In this document: positions 25,980 through 35,349 of the stretch, one piece after another
Position numbering within the stretch: the stretch's first letter is position 1
Layout of the letters: the number at the start of each line of letters is the position of its first letter
From: Levilactobacillus hammesii DSM 16381
GTDB taxonomy: Bacteria > Bacillota > Bacilli > Lactobacillales > Lactobacillaceae
Direction of reading: 5' to 3'
NCBI RefSeq assembly: GCF_001434395.1
Contig: NZ_AZFS01000050.1
Span: 865-43,383 of the forward strand
Length of the DNA stretch: 42,519 bases
Translations under genes and position numbers: made by a program
Notes under the pieces: generated by a model
Databases searched by the model: none
What the model was told of the DNA's origin: nothing
The model's input: the letters and a program-made list of their open reading frames with translations, nothing else

Positions 25980-26900
25980 ATGAAGAAATGGTTTATCGCC
26001 CTTGCTGGCTTGTTACTGACTGTAACGCTTGCTGGTTGTGGGAACCAAACCGTTGCAACCACTAGCGGTGGTAAAATCACCGAAAGTGCTTACTACAGCA
26101 GTTTGAAGGGAACTTCATCTGGTAAGCAAGTTCTGCAACAAATGATTCTGAACAAGGTCTTGGAAAAGCAATACGGTAGCAAGGTTTCAAAATCCGCTGT
26201 TACCAAGCAATTTAACACTTACAAGGCCCAATACGGTTCATCATTTAAGAGTGTCCTTTCTCAAAGTGGGATGACGGAATCCAGCTTAAAGACTGAAATT
26301 CGTTCTAACTTACTTTTGAAGGAAGCCGTTAAGGATAACGTTACGGTTACTGACGCGCAATACAAGAAGCAATTCAAGAGCTACGAACCAGAAGTTTCCG
26401 TTGCCCACATCTTAGTTTCCAAGAAGTCCACTGCTGACAAGATCATCAGCGACTTGAAGGATACTAAGAAGAGCGACATGACGTCTGAATTCACGAAGTT
26501 AGCTAAGAAGTACTCTACTGATACGGCTACCAAGAACAAGGGTGGTAAGTTGAGTGCCTTCGATAGCACTGATACTTCCTTGGACTCAACCTTTAAGAAG
26601 GCTGCCTTCAAGCTGAAGACTGGTGAATACACCGCTACGCCTGTTAAGACGCAATACGGTTACCACGTCATCTTGATGTTGAAGAACCCTGGTAAGGGCA
26701 CGATCAACCAACACAAGGCTGAACTCAAGAAGCAAATCATTGACAACGACATGAACGATTCTACTGTTCTGCACAACGTGGTTGCCAAGGTCTTGAAGAA
26801 GGGTGACGTTTCCATCAAGGATAGTGATTTGAAGAACATCTTGTCTGATTACTTATCATCAAGCAAGTCTTCTACCACGACCTCATCATCTTCAAAGTAA
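25980..26900 (+). CDS. prsA: Foldase lipoprotein PrsA
   Basis: 306 residues from MKKWFIAL; a start six codons earlier is possible and neither has a strong ribosome-binding site. Signal peptide with lipobox LAGC near residue 20, so it is an extracytoplasmic lipoprotein. A parvulin-type prolyl isomerase domain follows (VAHILVSKK..., [16 protein letters not shown]). It folds exported proteins. A Ser/Thr-rich tail ends the protein. Codon use is strongly biased to a few codons (AAG, GGT, TTG), suggesting high expression. It may also serve export of the giant adhesin, by inference. Confidence 0.95.
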   Translation: MKKWFIALAGLLLTVTLAGCGNQTVATTSGGKITESAYYSSLKGTSSGKQVLQQMILNKVLEKQYGSKVSKSAVTKQFNTYKAQYGSSFKSVLSQSGMTESSLKTEIRSNLLLKEAVKDNVTVTDAQYKKQFKSYEPEVSVAHILVSKKSTADKIISDLKDTKKSDMTSEFTKLAKKYSTDTATKNKGGKLSAFDSTDTSLDSTFKKAAFKLKTGEYTATPVKTQYGYHVILMLKNPGKGTINQHKAELKKQIIDNDMNDSTVLHNVVAKVLKKGDVSIKDSDLKNILSDYLSSSKSSTTTSSSSK

Positions 26901-26914
26901 TTTCTGAATAATCT

Positions 26915-26956
26915 AAAATCCCCGAATCATCATTGACGATGATTCGGGGATTTTTT
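26915..26956 (+). terminator. prsA terminator
   Basis: Long GC-rich stem (ATCCCCGAATCATC / GATGATTCGGGGAT) with a six-base loop, then six T. Confidence 0.92.
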
Positions 26957-26978
26957 ATTGACCAACTTGTCTAAATCA

Positions 26979-27170
26979 GGCGCACTACGGCTGCCAGGGA
27001 TTCCGCCTGCTGTGGGGACGCTTCAGACCGGAAAAGCACCGGTCTTCTCGCTCGATTTGGAGCCACGGAAACCACGTGTCTCCAAAGTCGCCCGTGCTGT
27101 AAACTGGCTAAAGAACGCCAGTTAACACCACTTTCACGGCCAGCTCCATCCCTGGCCTCCTCCGGCGCTG
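26979..27170. repeat. Cloverleaf-like structured element
   Basis: Closing stem GCCAGGGAT (26993-27001) with ATCCCTGGC (27148-27156), extended outward by a GCGC/GCGC pairing. It encloses three hairpins in a row. The first is AGACCGG/CCGGTCT (27025-27045). The second is TTTGGAG/CTCCAAA (27056-27086) with an inner CACG/CGTG. The third is CCGTG...AACTGGC / GCCAGTT...CACGG (27092-27139). The strand of transcription, if any, is unknown. It could be an ncRNA or a short non-autonomous repeat. Confidence 0.6.
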
Positions 27171-27289
27171 AGTGTGTTTTATCACGAAAAATAGCTGTAA
27201 GTGACGACTACCTGACACTTCGGGGTTCAACTAATCACGACTGTTACAATCATGATCATAGTCAACTCAGAATACTTTGTAAGCCGTGA

Positions 27290-27439
27290 GGTCGGCAGAT
27301 ATGGGCTCAGGCGCGTCGTTCTACTTAGTCAGTAAGTGAACTCCTTACTAGCTTAGTAGAAAACCAAGCTTGTAGACTCGTGATTTTCGAGGCTTCAAGT
27401 CGCGTTCCCCCCCCCCGTTCCAGTCCATATCTGCCGACC
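27290..27439. repeat. Three-way-junction element with perfect 15-bp terminal inverted repeats
   Basis: GGTCGGCAGATATGG (27290-27304) and its exact complement (27425-27439) enclose 120 bases. Inside, GCGCG/CGCGT (27311-27315, 27401-27405) forms an inner stem around two long hairpins at 27319-27361 and 27368-27400, each with two mismatches. A run of ten C lies in the right-hand linker. A helix TCACG...TTACAA / TTGTAA..CGTGA (27235-27289) abuts it on the left. Confidence 0.7.
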
Positions 27440-27489
27440 GGTAAGACGGTGGGCCCACTAGATTTCCCAGTTCTTAGATCACTATTGTT

Positions 27490-27534
27490 GCTAGAACAGG
27501 CTTGGTTGGTACTTTGGAACTTTCAGCCTCTAGC
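27490..27534. repeat. Hairpin near the yhaM stop
   Basis: GCTAG-AAC-AGGCT pairs with AGCCT-CTAGC (two 5-bp helices, one bulge). No T-run on the minus side, so it is a poor terminator. Confidence 0.4.
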
Positions 27535-27557
27535 ACCCATGTTTACGTTTGATCGTC

Positions 27558-28538
27558 TCAATCCCTAGTCTGTGTATCCTTAGGAGCATCCGTCGTTGGT
27601 CGGTAGAAGCGCCGGCCATCTAAGGCGAAGACCCGTTCCGAAAATTCACCCGGTTCGGTGTGTTCCACCACCGTGTCTAACATCATAATCGATGCATCGA
27701 GTTCATCCAACTGATGCAACACGTCGGCTTCGCGCAACGCTGGCCGGACCGGTGAACCGTATTCGAGCAACCCGTGGTGACTCAGAATCATGTGCCGTAA
27801 CAACAGCACATCTTCTGCCTGTGGGTCCAGCTTCAACGGATCACAGGCCCGCACCAATTCACCATCGATCAACACAATATGCCCGACTAAATTGCCGGCT
27901 AAGGTGTAGGTTGTGGACTGTGGTCCGGACAGTTCAATCGTCTTTCCCAGATCATGCAGGATCGCCCCCGCAAAAAGTAAAGGCGCATTCAGATCCGGAT
28001 ACTGCTTGACCACCGAATGGGCCAACTTCAAAATGGAGATCGTGTGAAAAGCCAGTCCCCCCTTGAAGGCGTGATGGTTACTCTTCGCCGCTGGATACGT
28101 AAAGAATTGATCCTGATATTCGCTCAACAGCTTACGAACTAGTCGATTCCAGGTTGGCTGGGTAATCTCGAAAATGGTTTGGTTAATGTAGTCTTCCATC
28201 GCTGCCCGATCCATGGGTGCCTGTTCGATAAACAGTTCTGGATCAGCAGGTTCCCCCGGTTTGGCCAGGCGTAAGTGGAAAATCTTGATCTGGGGATGGG
28301 TCTGATAGTTCTCCCGCTTCCCCTGTAAGTGAACAATCCGTCCAGCCACGTAATTGGTCACATCCTCCTCAGAGGCATCCCAATACTTTCCGGAAATTTC
28401 GCCGGAGCGATCCTCAAAGACCAGGGCAATGTATTGTTTACCATTCTTCGCCATCCGCACGTCAGCAGACTTAAGAAGCACGAACAAGTCAACCGCTTCG
28501 TCTACCGCATAGTCCATTAATTGTTTCGTTGCCGCCAT
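27558..28538 (-). CDS. yhaM: 3'-5' exoribonuclease YhaM
   Basis: 326 residues. An N-terminal OB-fold (about 15-100; SGEISGKYWD) binds nucleic acid. A C-terminal HD domain has H..HDLGK and LSHHGLLEYGSP, the metal site of YhaM/CBF1 nucleases. It trims RNA 3' ends and degrades single-stranded nucleic acid with Mn. AGGAGGG precedes the ATG. It is 11 bases downstream of the YhaN-like ATPase gene, in one operon with it and the SbcD-like gene, as in Bacillus subtilis. Confidence 0.93.
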   Translation of the reverse strand: MAATKQLMDYAVDEAVDLFVLLKSADVRMAKNGKQYIALVFEDRSGEISGKYWDASEEDVTNYVAGRIVHLQGKRENYQTHPQIKIFHLRLAKPGEPADPELFIEQAPMDRAAMEDYINQTIFEITQPTWNRLVRKLLSEYQDQFFTYPAAKSNHHAFKGGLAFHTISILKLAHSVVKQYPDLNAPLLFAGAILHDLGKTIELSGPQSTTYTLAGNLVGHIVLIDGELVRACDPLKLDPQAEDVLLLRHMILSHHGLLEYGSPVRPALREADVLHQLDELDASIMMLDTVVEHTEPGEFSERVFALDGRRFYRPTTDAPKDTQTRD

Positions 28539-28549
28539 GTTAGACCCTC

Positions 28550-31174
28550 CTAATCAGTTAATCGAATTAAATTTTCCGTAGTTAATCCATCCGCAACCGT
28601 GGTATCCGCCGTGAACAAGATGACCTGAATGTCAGCGCTAATGCTAGCCAAGAGTCGGTAAGCCGCTTCTCGTCGCTGGGCGTCAAAGTTGACAAAGCCA
28701 TCATCAATCACGACGGGCATGGCCACTTGCTGGGCCATCACCACGGCGAAAGCTAATTTAACCGCTAAATCCAGCTGTTCGGCCGTCCCGCGTGACAATT
28801 GACTGACCGAACGCCAGTCACCATCCATACGGCGCACACGTAAGGTTGCTGGTGTGAGTTCAATCTCAGTATACCGGTTTTCAGTTAATTTGCCATAGAA
28901 TTGGCTAGCCATTTTAACAATCTGGGGCAGTCGATCACCCGAAGCAGCAGCTAATGTCGCTGCGATCCACTGGCTAACTAATCGATCCACCAGCCACGCC
29001 TGCGTCACGTCCTGCATCTGAGTCTCTAGGTTGGCTAATCGTTGCCGTAACGTGGCCTGCGTCCCACTAGCCGTTAAGTGGGCCAGCTGCCCCGCCGTGG
29101 TCGCCAGTTGTGCGGTTGCCGTATCCAGTTGATGCTGCAACGTGACGACTTGTCCGGCTGCGGTCGTCGTCTGTTGGGCCAGTGCCTCATGGCTGGTAAC
29201 CTGTTGTAACGCCGCCAACGGTTGCTTGCCAATTTGCTGCGCTAATGCGGTGCGCTGACTGGCGCGATTTCCCTGCTCACGGATCTGCTGATACTGCTGA
29301 TAGAAGGCATCCGTGCTGCGGAGATTCCGCGTCTGCAGGAACGTCGTCACAGCGTGTTGGGCCTGATCAACCGCAACCTGATCGCGCTTGAGCCGGACGG
29401 CACTTGCCGTCACATCGCTCTCTTGGGCTTGCAATCGTTGCCGGGTTGCCTGAAGTTCTTGGAGCTGTGCCGTCAATGCGGGGAAATCCGTCGTCACGGC
29501 TGGCAGCGCCCGTTGAACGGCTGTCTTAAAGTCAGTGAGTGCCGTCGTCGCCGTCGTTAGTTGTGCGTCGGCTGCCTCGATCCGCTGCGTCAAACGGTCC
29601 CATTCAACGATGGCCTCCTGAGCCGCCGCCCACTGCACAACCGGAATTTCGCCCAACCCATGGGCATCCCCGATATCGTCGAGTTGACTGGTCAATTGAT
29701 TTATCTCATGGCTTCCCTCACGCAGTTGCGCCTGAACATCGCGAATATCCTCCGCAAGAGATTGCTGCTGCCGACTGGCTGGCGTACTGCTGTCGACGAT
29801 AAAGACACCATAGTACCCCACGGCCACCCCCAGCATTGCCCCCGCCAATTTAAAGATCGTGGCGGGTAAAAACATGGACCCCACCAGAACAACGAGCCCT
29901 GCCGCAAGCCAGCCAATTTGTTTATCGGCTAGCGGATTTTGCCGTTGTTGGCGGGTCGGCTGTTGCTGGCGATATTGCTCATTGAGCTGATTAAGTTGCT
30001 GCTGCAACCGACGACGTTTCTGCGTAGCGAGTGTCAGATTAGATGTTAATTCGTGGACCCGTTGTGTGGTCGCTAATGAGAAGACCCGTGGCATCTGGCC
30101 ACCTTGGGCATACTGTTGTTCAATACTGCTAGCTCGCCGCTGGAAGTCGGCCTGTTCCGTCTGCAGGCGGTATTGCTCCCTTGCCGCAATCGTCATCTCC
30201 GGCAGTTGGGCAATTAGGGGATCGACCTGTGCTGTGACCAGGAGATAATCCTGAAAGAGCGGCGGTAATTGCGCCTGTTCTTGCAGCGTCGCCAGTTGAT
30301 CCTGATCATCTTTCAAGGTTGCCACAGTGGCCGTCACTTGATTGGTCAGCCGTTCCAAGGCAGCCGCGTCGTTCTGCTGGAACCCACTAACGGGCCGGTC
30401 CGTGGCGTCGCCGAGGGTTACCCATTGCTGATAAACCGGCCACAACGCCAGCTGTTGGTCATATTGATTGGCAATCTGGCGATGGACGGCCAACTGACGC
30501 TGCAAATCCGTCTGCTGCGCTTGTAAGTGTTGCTGTCGCTGTCGTAGCTCCCAGTAGGTGGTATAGCTGGTATTGGCCTTGTTTAGTTTGTCGGTGAGCA
30601 CCTGATGTTCCTGTAGGAGTTGATTCAGGGTGGGCTTACGTCCCTGTGGTTTATACAGGTCTTCCGCTGAATTTTCCAACAGTTGCGCTTGCCGAAGCCA
30701 AAAGTCACTGCCGACGGCCCCCACGTGACGTAGGCGATCAATCAATTCCTGTTTGGAGGCCGCAAAGACCGTCCCCAATTGGGGTTCATTGATGGCGTAA
30801 ACGTGGGCAAAGAGTTGCGCGTCGACTGGCGCTAACAATTGGGCTAATGTGGCCGCCGGTAAGGTCAGGTCTAACGTGGTATTCCGCAAGGTCACCTTGC
30901 CCCCGCGTGGGCCATCCACCCGGCTAACCAGGTAATCCGTCCCGGATAGTGTGAAGGCAATCTCGCCGCCGAACCGACTCCCGTCGAGCGGTTCATAACG
31001 TAACGCGGGATGTTTTTTGGTTGGAAATCCAAAGAGGATGGCGCTGATAAACTGCGTCAACGTGGACTTTCCAGCCTCGTTGGGCCCCAACAAGGCATTG
31101 AACCCTTTGGTTAAGTGAAACGTGCGGTCATGAAATTTACCAAAACCGTAAATCGTTAACCGGTTAAGACGCAT
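28550..31174 (-). CDS. YhaN-like SMC/SbcC-type AAA ATPase
   Basis: 874 residues from the ATG whose site GGAGG is 6 bases upstream; an ATG two codons earlier abuts the site. N-terminal Walker A GPNEAGKST (about 33-41). A long Gln-rich coiled coil is interrupted at about 416-461 by a strongly hydrophobic hairpin, a known feature of YhaN-type proteins. The C-terminal signature (LSRGTAEQLDLAVKL) and Walker B (PVVIDDGFVNFD) complete the ATPase. It probably forms a nuclease complex with the upstream SbcD-like protein, at or near the membrane. It overlaps that gene by 11 bases. Confidence 0.88.
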   Translation of the reverse strand: MRLNRLTIYGFGKFHDRTFHLTKGFNALLGPNEAGKSTLTQFISAILFGFPTKKHPALRYEPLDGSRFGGEIAFTLSGTDYLVSRVDGPRGGKVTLRNTTLDLTLPAATLAQLLAPVDAQLFAHVYAINEPQLGTVFAASKQELIDRLRHVGAVGSDFWLRQAQLLENSAEDLYKPQGRKPTLNQLLQEHQVLTDKLNKANTSYTTYWELRQRQQHLQAQQTDLQRQLAVHRQIANQYDQQLALWPVYQQWVTLGDATDRPVSGFQQNDAAALERLTNQVTATVATLKDDQDQLATLQEQAQLPPLFQDYLLVTAQVDPLIAQLPEMTIAAREQYRLQTEQADFQRRASSIEQQYAQGGQMPRVFSLATTQRVHELTSNLTLATQKRRRLQQQLNQLNEQYRQQQPTRQQRQNPLADKQIGWLAAGLVVLVGSMFLPATIFKLAGAMLGVAVGYYGVFIVDSSTPASRQQQSLAEDIRDVQAQLREGSHEINQLTSQLDDIGDAHGLGEIPVVQWAAAQEAIVEWDRLTQRIEAADAQLTTATTALTDFKTAVQRALPAVTTDFPALTAQLQELQATRQRLQAQESDVTASAVRLKRDQVAVDQAQHAVTTFLQTRNLRSTDAFYQQYQQIREQGNRASQRTALAQQIGKQPLAALQQVTSHEALAQQTTTAAGQVVTLQHQLDTATAQLATTAGQLAHLTASGTQATLRQRLANLETQMQDVTQAWLVDRLVSQWIAATLAAASGDRLPQIVKMASQFYGKLTENRYTEIELTPATLRVRRMDGDWRSVSQLSRGTAEQLDLAVKLAFAVVMAQQVAMPVVIDDGFVNFDAQRREAAYRLLASISADIQVILFTADTTVADGLTTENLIRLTD

Positions 31175-32381
31175 GGTCATCCTCCTTTCCCATCAGATCT
31201 GCTAATTGCTGCCGGGCTGCTGTCTCTAAGTCACTCGCGGTTTGTTCCCGGGTAAACCACGCTGCCAAGGCTGGCTCCTGCGCGAGCTTCCCGAAAAGGT
31301 CTTGTAGATTGACCGGGTTAAAGACGTCGGTCGCTCCCTGATCCCAGTACTGCTGATCTAACTGTGGCGCACTGATTGCCACGGGTTTTGCTTCAAACTT
31401 GATGGCAGTCACGTAACGGTTAGCCGCTCGCATCACCCGTGCCTGGGTTCGCTGCCACAGCGACAACCAATCGCCAGTCGCTACTTGCGCACGATCTTCA
31501 TCATCTAAGGCCTGTGAAAGTTTGACGGTGAACGCCGTCAAGGTCGGACGTTCTGCCGGATGAGCAACCAACCAGTCGCTGAGTTGCCGGCTTAAATCCT
31601 GTAACGTTGTCCCCGTCATTTTCAGGGAAGGTGTTTCCCAGAGAATCGCGGCCGTGCTAAAGAACTGCGGAACCAATTCCCCCTGCTCACTCGTGACCAG
31701 GTAGGCCCCGCGATCGCCGGCTTCCGTCACCGACCGGCCCTGCGTATTGCCGGCGTAAATAATGGGCGGCTGTTCCTGGAGTCGCTGTCGTTGGTGTATG
31801 TGACCCAACGCCCAGTAATCGTAGCGTTTGGCCAAAAGTTCTGCCACCGTAAAGGGCGCATAGTGGTCATCTGGCCCCGCACTAACGGCGCCATGCAGCA
31901 TGCCAATATGCCAGTCGGTCGCAGCGTGGGTGGGAAAAGCCACCGTTTGATCCGTTGGCACCCACCGCTGCGGGTAACTGAAGCCACTGATGGCAACGGT
32001 CTCGCCACTCGCTAAGGTCAGGGTTTTCGTCTCAACCTTAGCGCCAAACACCGTCACATTTTCGGGATACGCTACGGTCTGATGCTGGTCGGCCAGGTAA
32101 TCGTGATTCCCAAAACTGACGAGTACCGGAATTTTGGCTGTGTTTAAACGCTCAAACTGTTGAAACAGGTACGCTTGTGCGGCCACGCTCTGTTCAGCGC
32201 GATCGAACAGATCACCTGCCAATAGAACAAAGTCGACGTGTTCGGCCAACGCCCGGTCAAAGACGACCGTAGCCGCATCGAAGGTGGCGTTACGAACCTG
32301 CGTCAAAAGACTGTTAGGTAACTGCCGCAGCCCCAAAAACGGACTATCTAAATGTAAATCAGCCGCATGAATAAATTTCAT
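31164..32381 (-). CDS. SbcD/Mre11-like metallophosphoesterase (YhaO)
   Basis: 405 residues. The dinuclear metal motifs of Mre11-type nucleases are all present: AADLHLD (residue 8), LLAGDLFDR, FGNHDY, MLHGAV and GHIHQRQ. It is predicted to cut DNA ends or hairpins together with the SMC-type ATPase encoded next. The C-terminal third (from about 280) is the adaptor region that usually binds the ATPase coiled coil. Upstream a terminator separates it from the YlbF-family gene, so a promoter should lie at 32382-32440; TTGTGA-17-AATGAT there is only suggestive. Confidence 0.9.
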   Translation of the reverse strand: MKFIHAADLHLDSPFLGLRQLPNSLLTQVRNATFDAATVVFDRALAEHVDFVLLAGDLFDRAEQSVAAQAYLFQQFERLNTAKIPVLVSFGNHDYLADQHQTVAYPENVTVFGAKVETKTLTLASGETVAISGFSYPQRWVPTDQTVAFPTHAATDWHIGMLHGAVSAGPDDHYAPFTVAELLAKRYDYWALGHIHQRQRLQEQPPIIYAGNTQGRSVTEAGDRGAYLVTSEQGELVPQFFSTAAILWETPSLKMTGTTLQDLSRQLSDWLVAHPAERPTLTAFTVKLSQALDDEDRAQVATGDWLSLWQRTQARVMRAANRYVTAIKFEAKPVAISAPQLDQQYWDQGATDVFNPVNLQDLFGKLAQEPALAAWFTREQTASDLETAARQQLADLMGKEDDHAS

Positions 32382-32443
32382 GATTCGGGCCTGCCTTTCT
32401 TTGATATCATTCGAGATTAAACCTCAAGTCACAAAGTCAGCCT

Positions 32444-32491
32444 AAAAAAAACGTCGGCACCGACCTCCCGAATGGAATGGTTGCGCCGACG
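32444..32491 (-). terminator. Terminator of the YlbF-family gene
   Basis: CGTCGGC / GCCGACG arms around a 26-base loop, followed on the minus strand by eight T. Confidence 0.85.
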
Positions 32492-32503
32492 ATTCTTTTC
32501 ACT

Positions 32504-32845
32504 CTAACCCTGGTAAATTGCTTGGATGGGTTGGGTAATCATCTTGTTTAAATCGGTTAACAGGTCGTTAACGCCCCGTTCCTTGTCCATCAAAGCCTTG
32601 ATGGCGTCTTTTTCGGAAACGCGACCGGCAACTTCTTGGACGTGCTTCATTTCGTCATCCGTTGGTTGTTGACCCGTCATTTGTTTTTGTTGTAAGTCCA
32701 TTTGAATTTGTTCAAATTCCTTAAACAACTTGTATGTTTCATCATCAGCCTTCATCGTGTCAAAAGCTGCTTGAAGATCTTTAAATTCTTGTGTTTCTTG
32801 TAAAGTCTGAGCGACTTGTTCGCCCAATGCGTGCATGTCTGCCAT
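32504..32845 (-). CDS. YlbF/YmcA (YheA) family protein
   Basis: 113 residues, all-helical and charged (EQVAQTLQETQEFKDLQAAFDTMKAD...). In Bacillus, YlbF and YmcA with YaaT form a complex that speeds RNase Y-dependent mRNA processing and affects competence and biofilm; YheA is a less-studied relative. The length fits YheA. No partner genes lie nearby. Confidence 0.82.
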   Translation of the reverse strand: MADMHALGEQVAQTLQETQEFKDLQAAFDTMKADDETYKLFKEFEQIQMDLQQKQMTGQQPTDDEMKHVQEVAGRVSEKDAIKALMDKERGVNDLLTDLNKMITQPIQAIYQG

Positions 32846-32937
32846 TAGTCGTGTTCCTCCTCGGTGGGCATCCGCCCGAATAGGTTAATCAAGAACTATT
32901 GTACCATGCTTTAACCGGCAACCCCAGCGTGATTCAG

Positions 32938-35037
32938 CTATTCGACGTAGGATTTTGCCTTTTCCCACCAGGACTTCACCGTATCAGCCGCATTGTTAAA
33001 CGTCTTGCCCGCATTATCAATGCCGTTCTGCACCTGATCCCAGATATCACTGGAAGATGAACTGGTCCCAGAATTTTCAGCCTTGGCTAACGTGGACGCA
33101 TCCTTTGTGGTAAAGGACGTACCCTTTGTGTTCGGCAGGATGCCTTGCATTTCAGCCTGGAATAACGGGCCTTCACCGGTACCACTGACGTTCTCCAAAT
33201 GGTGCTTGCTACTTGTGCTGTCAAAGCCTTCCCAGGTCGTGACAACCACGTCCGGGGTGTACCCGACAATCCATTTGTCCCGGGTCGCATCGGCATCCCC
33301 ATCGGCTTCCGTACTCCCGGTCTTACCGGCAATCGTGTAGCCATAAGGCTTGGCCGTGGCCCCCGTCCCGTAGTTAAAGACACCCATCATCATACTGGTC
33401 ATCTGCTTAGCCGTCTTCTGAGACATCACCTTCGTGGTCTTGGGCTTGCTGTCATCCGTGCTGACCACCACGTTCCCCGAAGCATCCACAATCTTGCGAA
33501 TGTAGTGGGCCGAGGACATGGTCCCGTTGTTGGCAAACGAGGTGTACGCTTGAGCCAATTGCTGCGGTGAAACCCCCGTCTTCAGTCCCCCTAGCGATAA
33601 GGCCAGGTTCTTATCGGACTTGGTCACGGGCAGACCAAACTTCTTAACGGACTCGTAACCCTTGTCCACGCCAATCTTATTCAGTAACCAAACGGCCGGC
33701 GCGTTGGTACTCTGCGCCAGGGCCTGGTACATCGGAATCTTACCACTATACTGATTGCCATAATTTTCTGGCGTATAGTTGTTCGAGCCATAGGACTTCT
33801 TCTTGTCGGTTAACTCGGAGTCATAATAGTAGCCATTTTCCAGTGCTGGCGTGTAGACCGCCAGTGGCTTAATGGTCGATCCCGGTTGCCGTTGCATTTG
33901 CGTCGCCCGATTGTATCCCCGGAAGACGTGTTTACCACGGCCACCGACCACCGCCTCGACCCCACCGGTATCGGGATCAATGGCAATGCTGGCCGCCTGA
34001 ACCTTGGTGCCATCACTGGCATTGGCTGGGAAGTAGCTGTCATTCTTGAAGAGCGTCTGCATCTGTTGTTGGTTCGATTGATCCAACGTCGTGTAGATCT
34101 TATACCCCTTGTTCATGATCTCCGACTCGGTCAGATTGTACTTGCTGACCGCCTCATTGATCACGGCGTCAAAGAAATAGGGATACTTATACGTGTTCTT
34201 ATAGGAGTAGTTGTCGTTGGTGGTTAACGCCGTGGCTTGATATTGCTTGGCCTGGGCGCTCGTGATGGCGCCGGTCTCCGCCATTAAACCAATCACCACG
34301 TTGCGCCGGGCCTTGGATGCTGCCGGATGGTCAATGGGGTTATAAGCACTGGGCGACGTTAACATTCCCGCCAACACGGCCGATTCCGGAACGGTCAGGT
34401 TCTCCGCTGACGTGCCAAAATAACGCTCGGCCGCGTCCTGGACCCCCCAGACCCCATTTCCAAAATAGGCGTTGTTGAGATACATCGATAAAATATCCTT
34501 TTTGCTGTAGACATTTTCAATCTCGATCGACAGAAAGAGTTCCTTAAACTTCCGCGTGAAGGTCTGTTCCTGCGTCAGATAGGCATTCTTCGCCAGCTGT
34601 TGGGTCAACGTACTCCCCCCACCACTAATGTAGTTGTGACGAAGAACCTTATTCTTCGCATACAGCAAGAACGCCCGCGCATAGCCCTTGAAAGAAAAGC
34701 CATACTCATGGTAGAAGTTGCGATCTTCCGTTGAGATCACGGCACTCTGCACGTTGGTCGAAATACTTTTCAGCGGGACGTAGGTTCCCTTCTGAGAATA
34801 CAGCGTTCCCGCTTTTTTATTACTCCGGTCATAGATCTGCGTTGGATTTTCCAGCGCAGCCTTCAGGTCACCGACATTGGCGGTCTTCGCCATAAATGTC
34901 ATGTAGCCACTTAACACCAAGAACCCACCCATCACAATCACAATCAGCCACCGGGTTAACTGGAATCGGTGCCAGATGTACTTGAAGCGAGCCTTGAAGC
35001 CTGACCAAAAGTTCTGATTAGGTTGTTGGTTATTCAT
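32938..35037 (-). CDS. Class A penicillin-binding protein (Pbp2A-like)
   Basis: 699 residues. Short cytoplasmic tail, one membrane segment (about 31-49), then a GT51 glycosyltransferase domain with EDRNFYHEYG (104-113) and STLTQQL (142-148). The transpeptidase domain has S387-x-x-K390 (PGSTIKP), S443-T-N and K572-T-G (AGKTGST). All catalytic motifs are intact. It polymerises and cross-links peptidoglycan outside the membrane. The C-terminus is a Ser-rich linker with an amphipathic tail. Single-gene unit with a long leader. Confidence 0.95.
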   Translation of the reverse strand: MNNQQPNQNFWSGFKARFKYIWHRFQLTRWLIVIVMGGFLVLSGYMTFMAKTANVGDLKAALENPTQIYDRSNKKAGTLYSQKGTYVPLKSISTNVQSAVISTEDRNFYHEYGFSFKGYARAFLLYAKNKVLRHNYISGGGSTLTQQLAKNAYLTQEQTFTRKFKELFLSIEIENVYSKKDILSMYLNNAYFGNGVWGVQDAAERYFGTSAENLTVPESAVLAGMLTSPSAYNPIDHPAASKARRNVVIGLMAETGAITSAQAKQYQATALTTNDNYSYKNTYKYPYFFDAVINEAVSKYNLTESEIMNKGYKIYTTLDQSNQQQMQTLFKNDSYFPANASDGTKVQAASIAIDPDTGGVEAVVGGRGKHVFRGYNRATQMQRQPGSTIKPLAVYTPALENGYYYDSELTDKKKSYGSNNYTPENYGNQYSGKIPMYQALAQSTNAPAVWLLNKIGVDKGYESVKKFGLPVTKSDKNLALSLGGLKTGVSPQQLAQAYTSFANNGTMSSAHYIRKIVDASGNVVVSTDDSKPKTTKVMSQKTAKQMTSMMMGVFNYGTGATAKPYGYTIAGKTGSTEADGDADATRDKWIVGYTPDVVVTTWEGFDSTSSKHHLENVSGTGEGPLFQAEMQGILPNTKGTSFTTKDASTLAKAENSGTSSSSSDIWDQVQNGIDNAGKTFNNAADTVKSWWEKAKSYVE

Positions 35038-35291
35038 AAATAGCCTCTTCTTATCTCAAATGTAAGATTGAATGCGGTATTGACAGTCGTTGCCCTTAAC
35101 CGCGCATTCAGCGACAACACTTGCCGTTACCATAATTAGTGGGCAGCCGCCAAGCGTGTAATATAGCTATTTTAGCATAGTCCAGACGCCCACTCACCTT
35201 TTCACCGAAACTTTACGAAGCTTTAAAATAGCTTAACACTGGGATAGAGCGCCATATGTCTGGCCGCTCTCTTCTAGACTAGCGCCCCACT
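35038..35291. other. Intergenic region argR / pbp
   Basis: Holds the pbp leader hairpin and, at about 35170 on the minus strand, TGCTAAAAT as a possible extended -10 for pbp. No gene is seen. Confidence 0.4.
35069..35110 (-). ncRNA. Hairpin in the pbp 5' leader
   Basis: TGAATGCGGT pairs with ACCGC(GC)ATTCA, about 10 bp with a small bulge, 30 bases before the pbp start. No T-run. Confidence 0.35.
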
Positions 35292-35326
35292 AAAAAAACG
35301 TAAAGCGAACGGCTATTCGCTTTACG
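35292..35326 (-). terminator. argR terminator
   Basis: Perfect 11-bp stem CGTAAAGCGAA / TTCGCTTTACG with six-base loop, then seven T on the minus strand. Confidence 0.92.
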
Positions 35327-35349
35327 CCCTCTTTAGATTCCTGGTAAAT

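Larger units (their letters stand above)
26960..27557. other. Gene-free, highly structured intergenic region
   Basis: About 600 bases between convergent prsA and yhaM with no credible gene. It holds a cloverleaf-like element (26979-27170), a junction element closed by a perfect 15-bp inverted repeat (27290-27439) with a helix abutting it (27235-27289), and one more hairpin (27490-27534). A clear terminator for yhaM is not seen. Confidence 0.75.

Noticed and set aside
27380-27568. 62-codon + strand frame in the structured intergenic region
   Set aside because: No ribosome-binding site; it crosses the C10 run and the inverted-repeat arm, and its end overlaps the yhaM stop.
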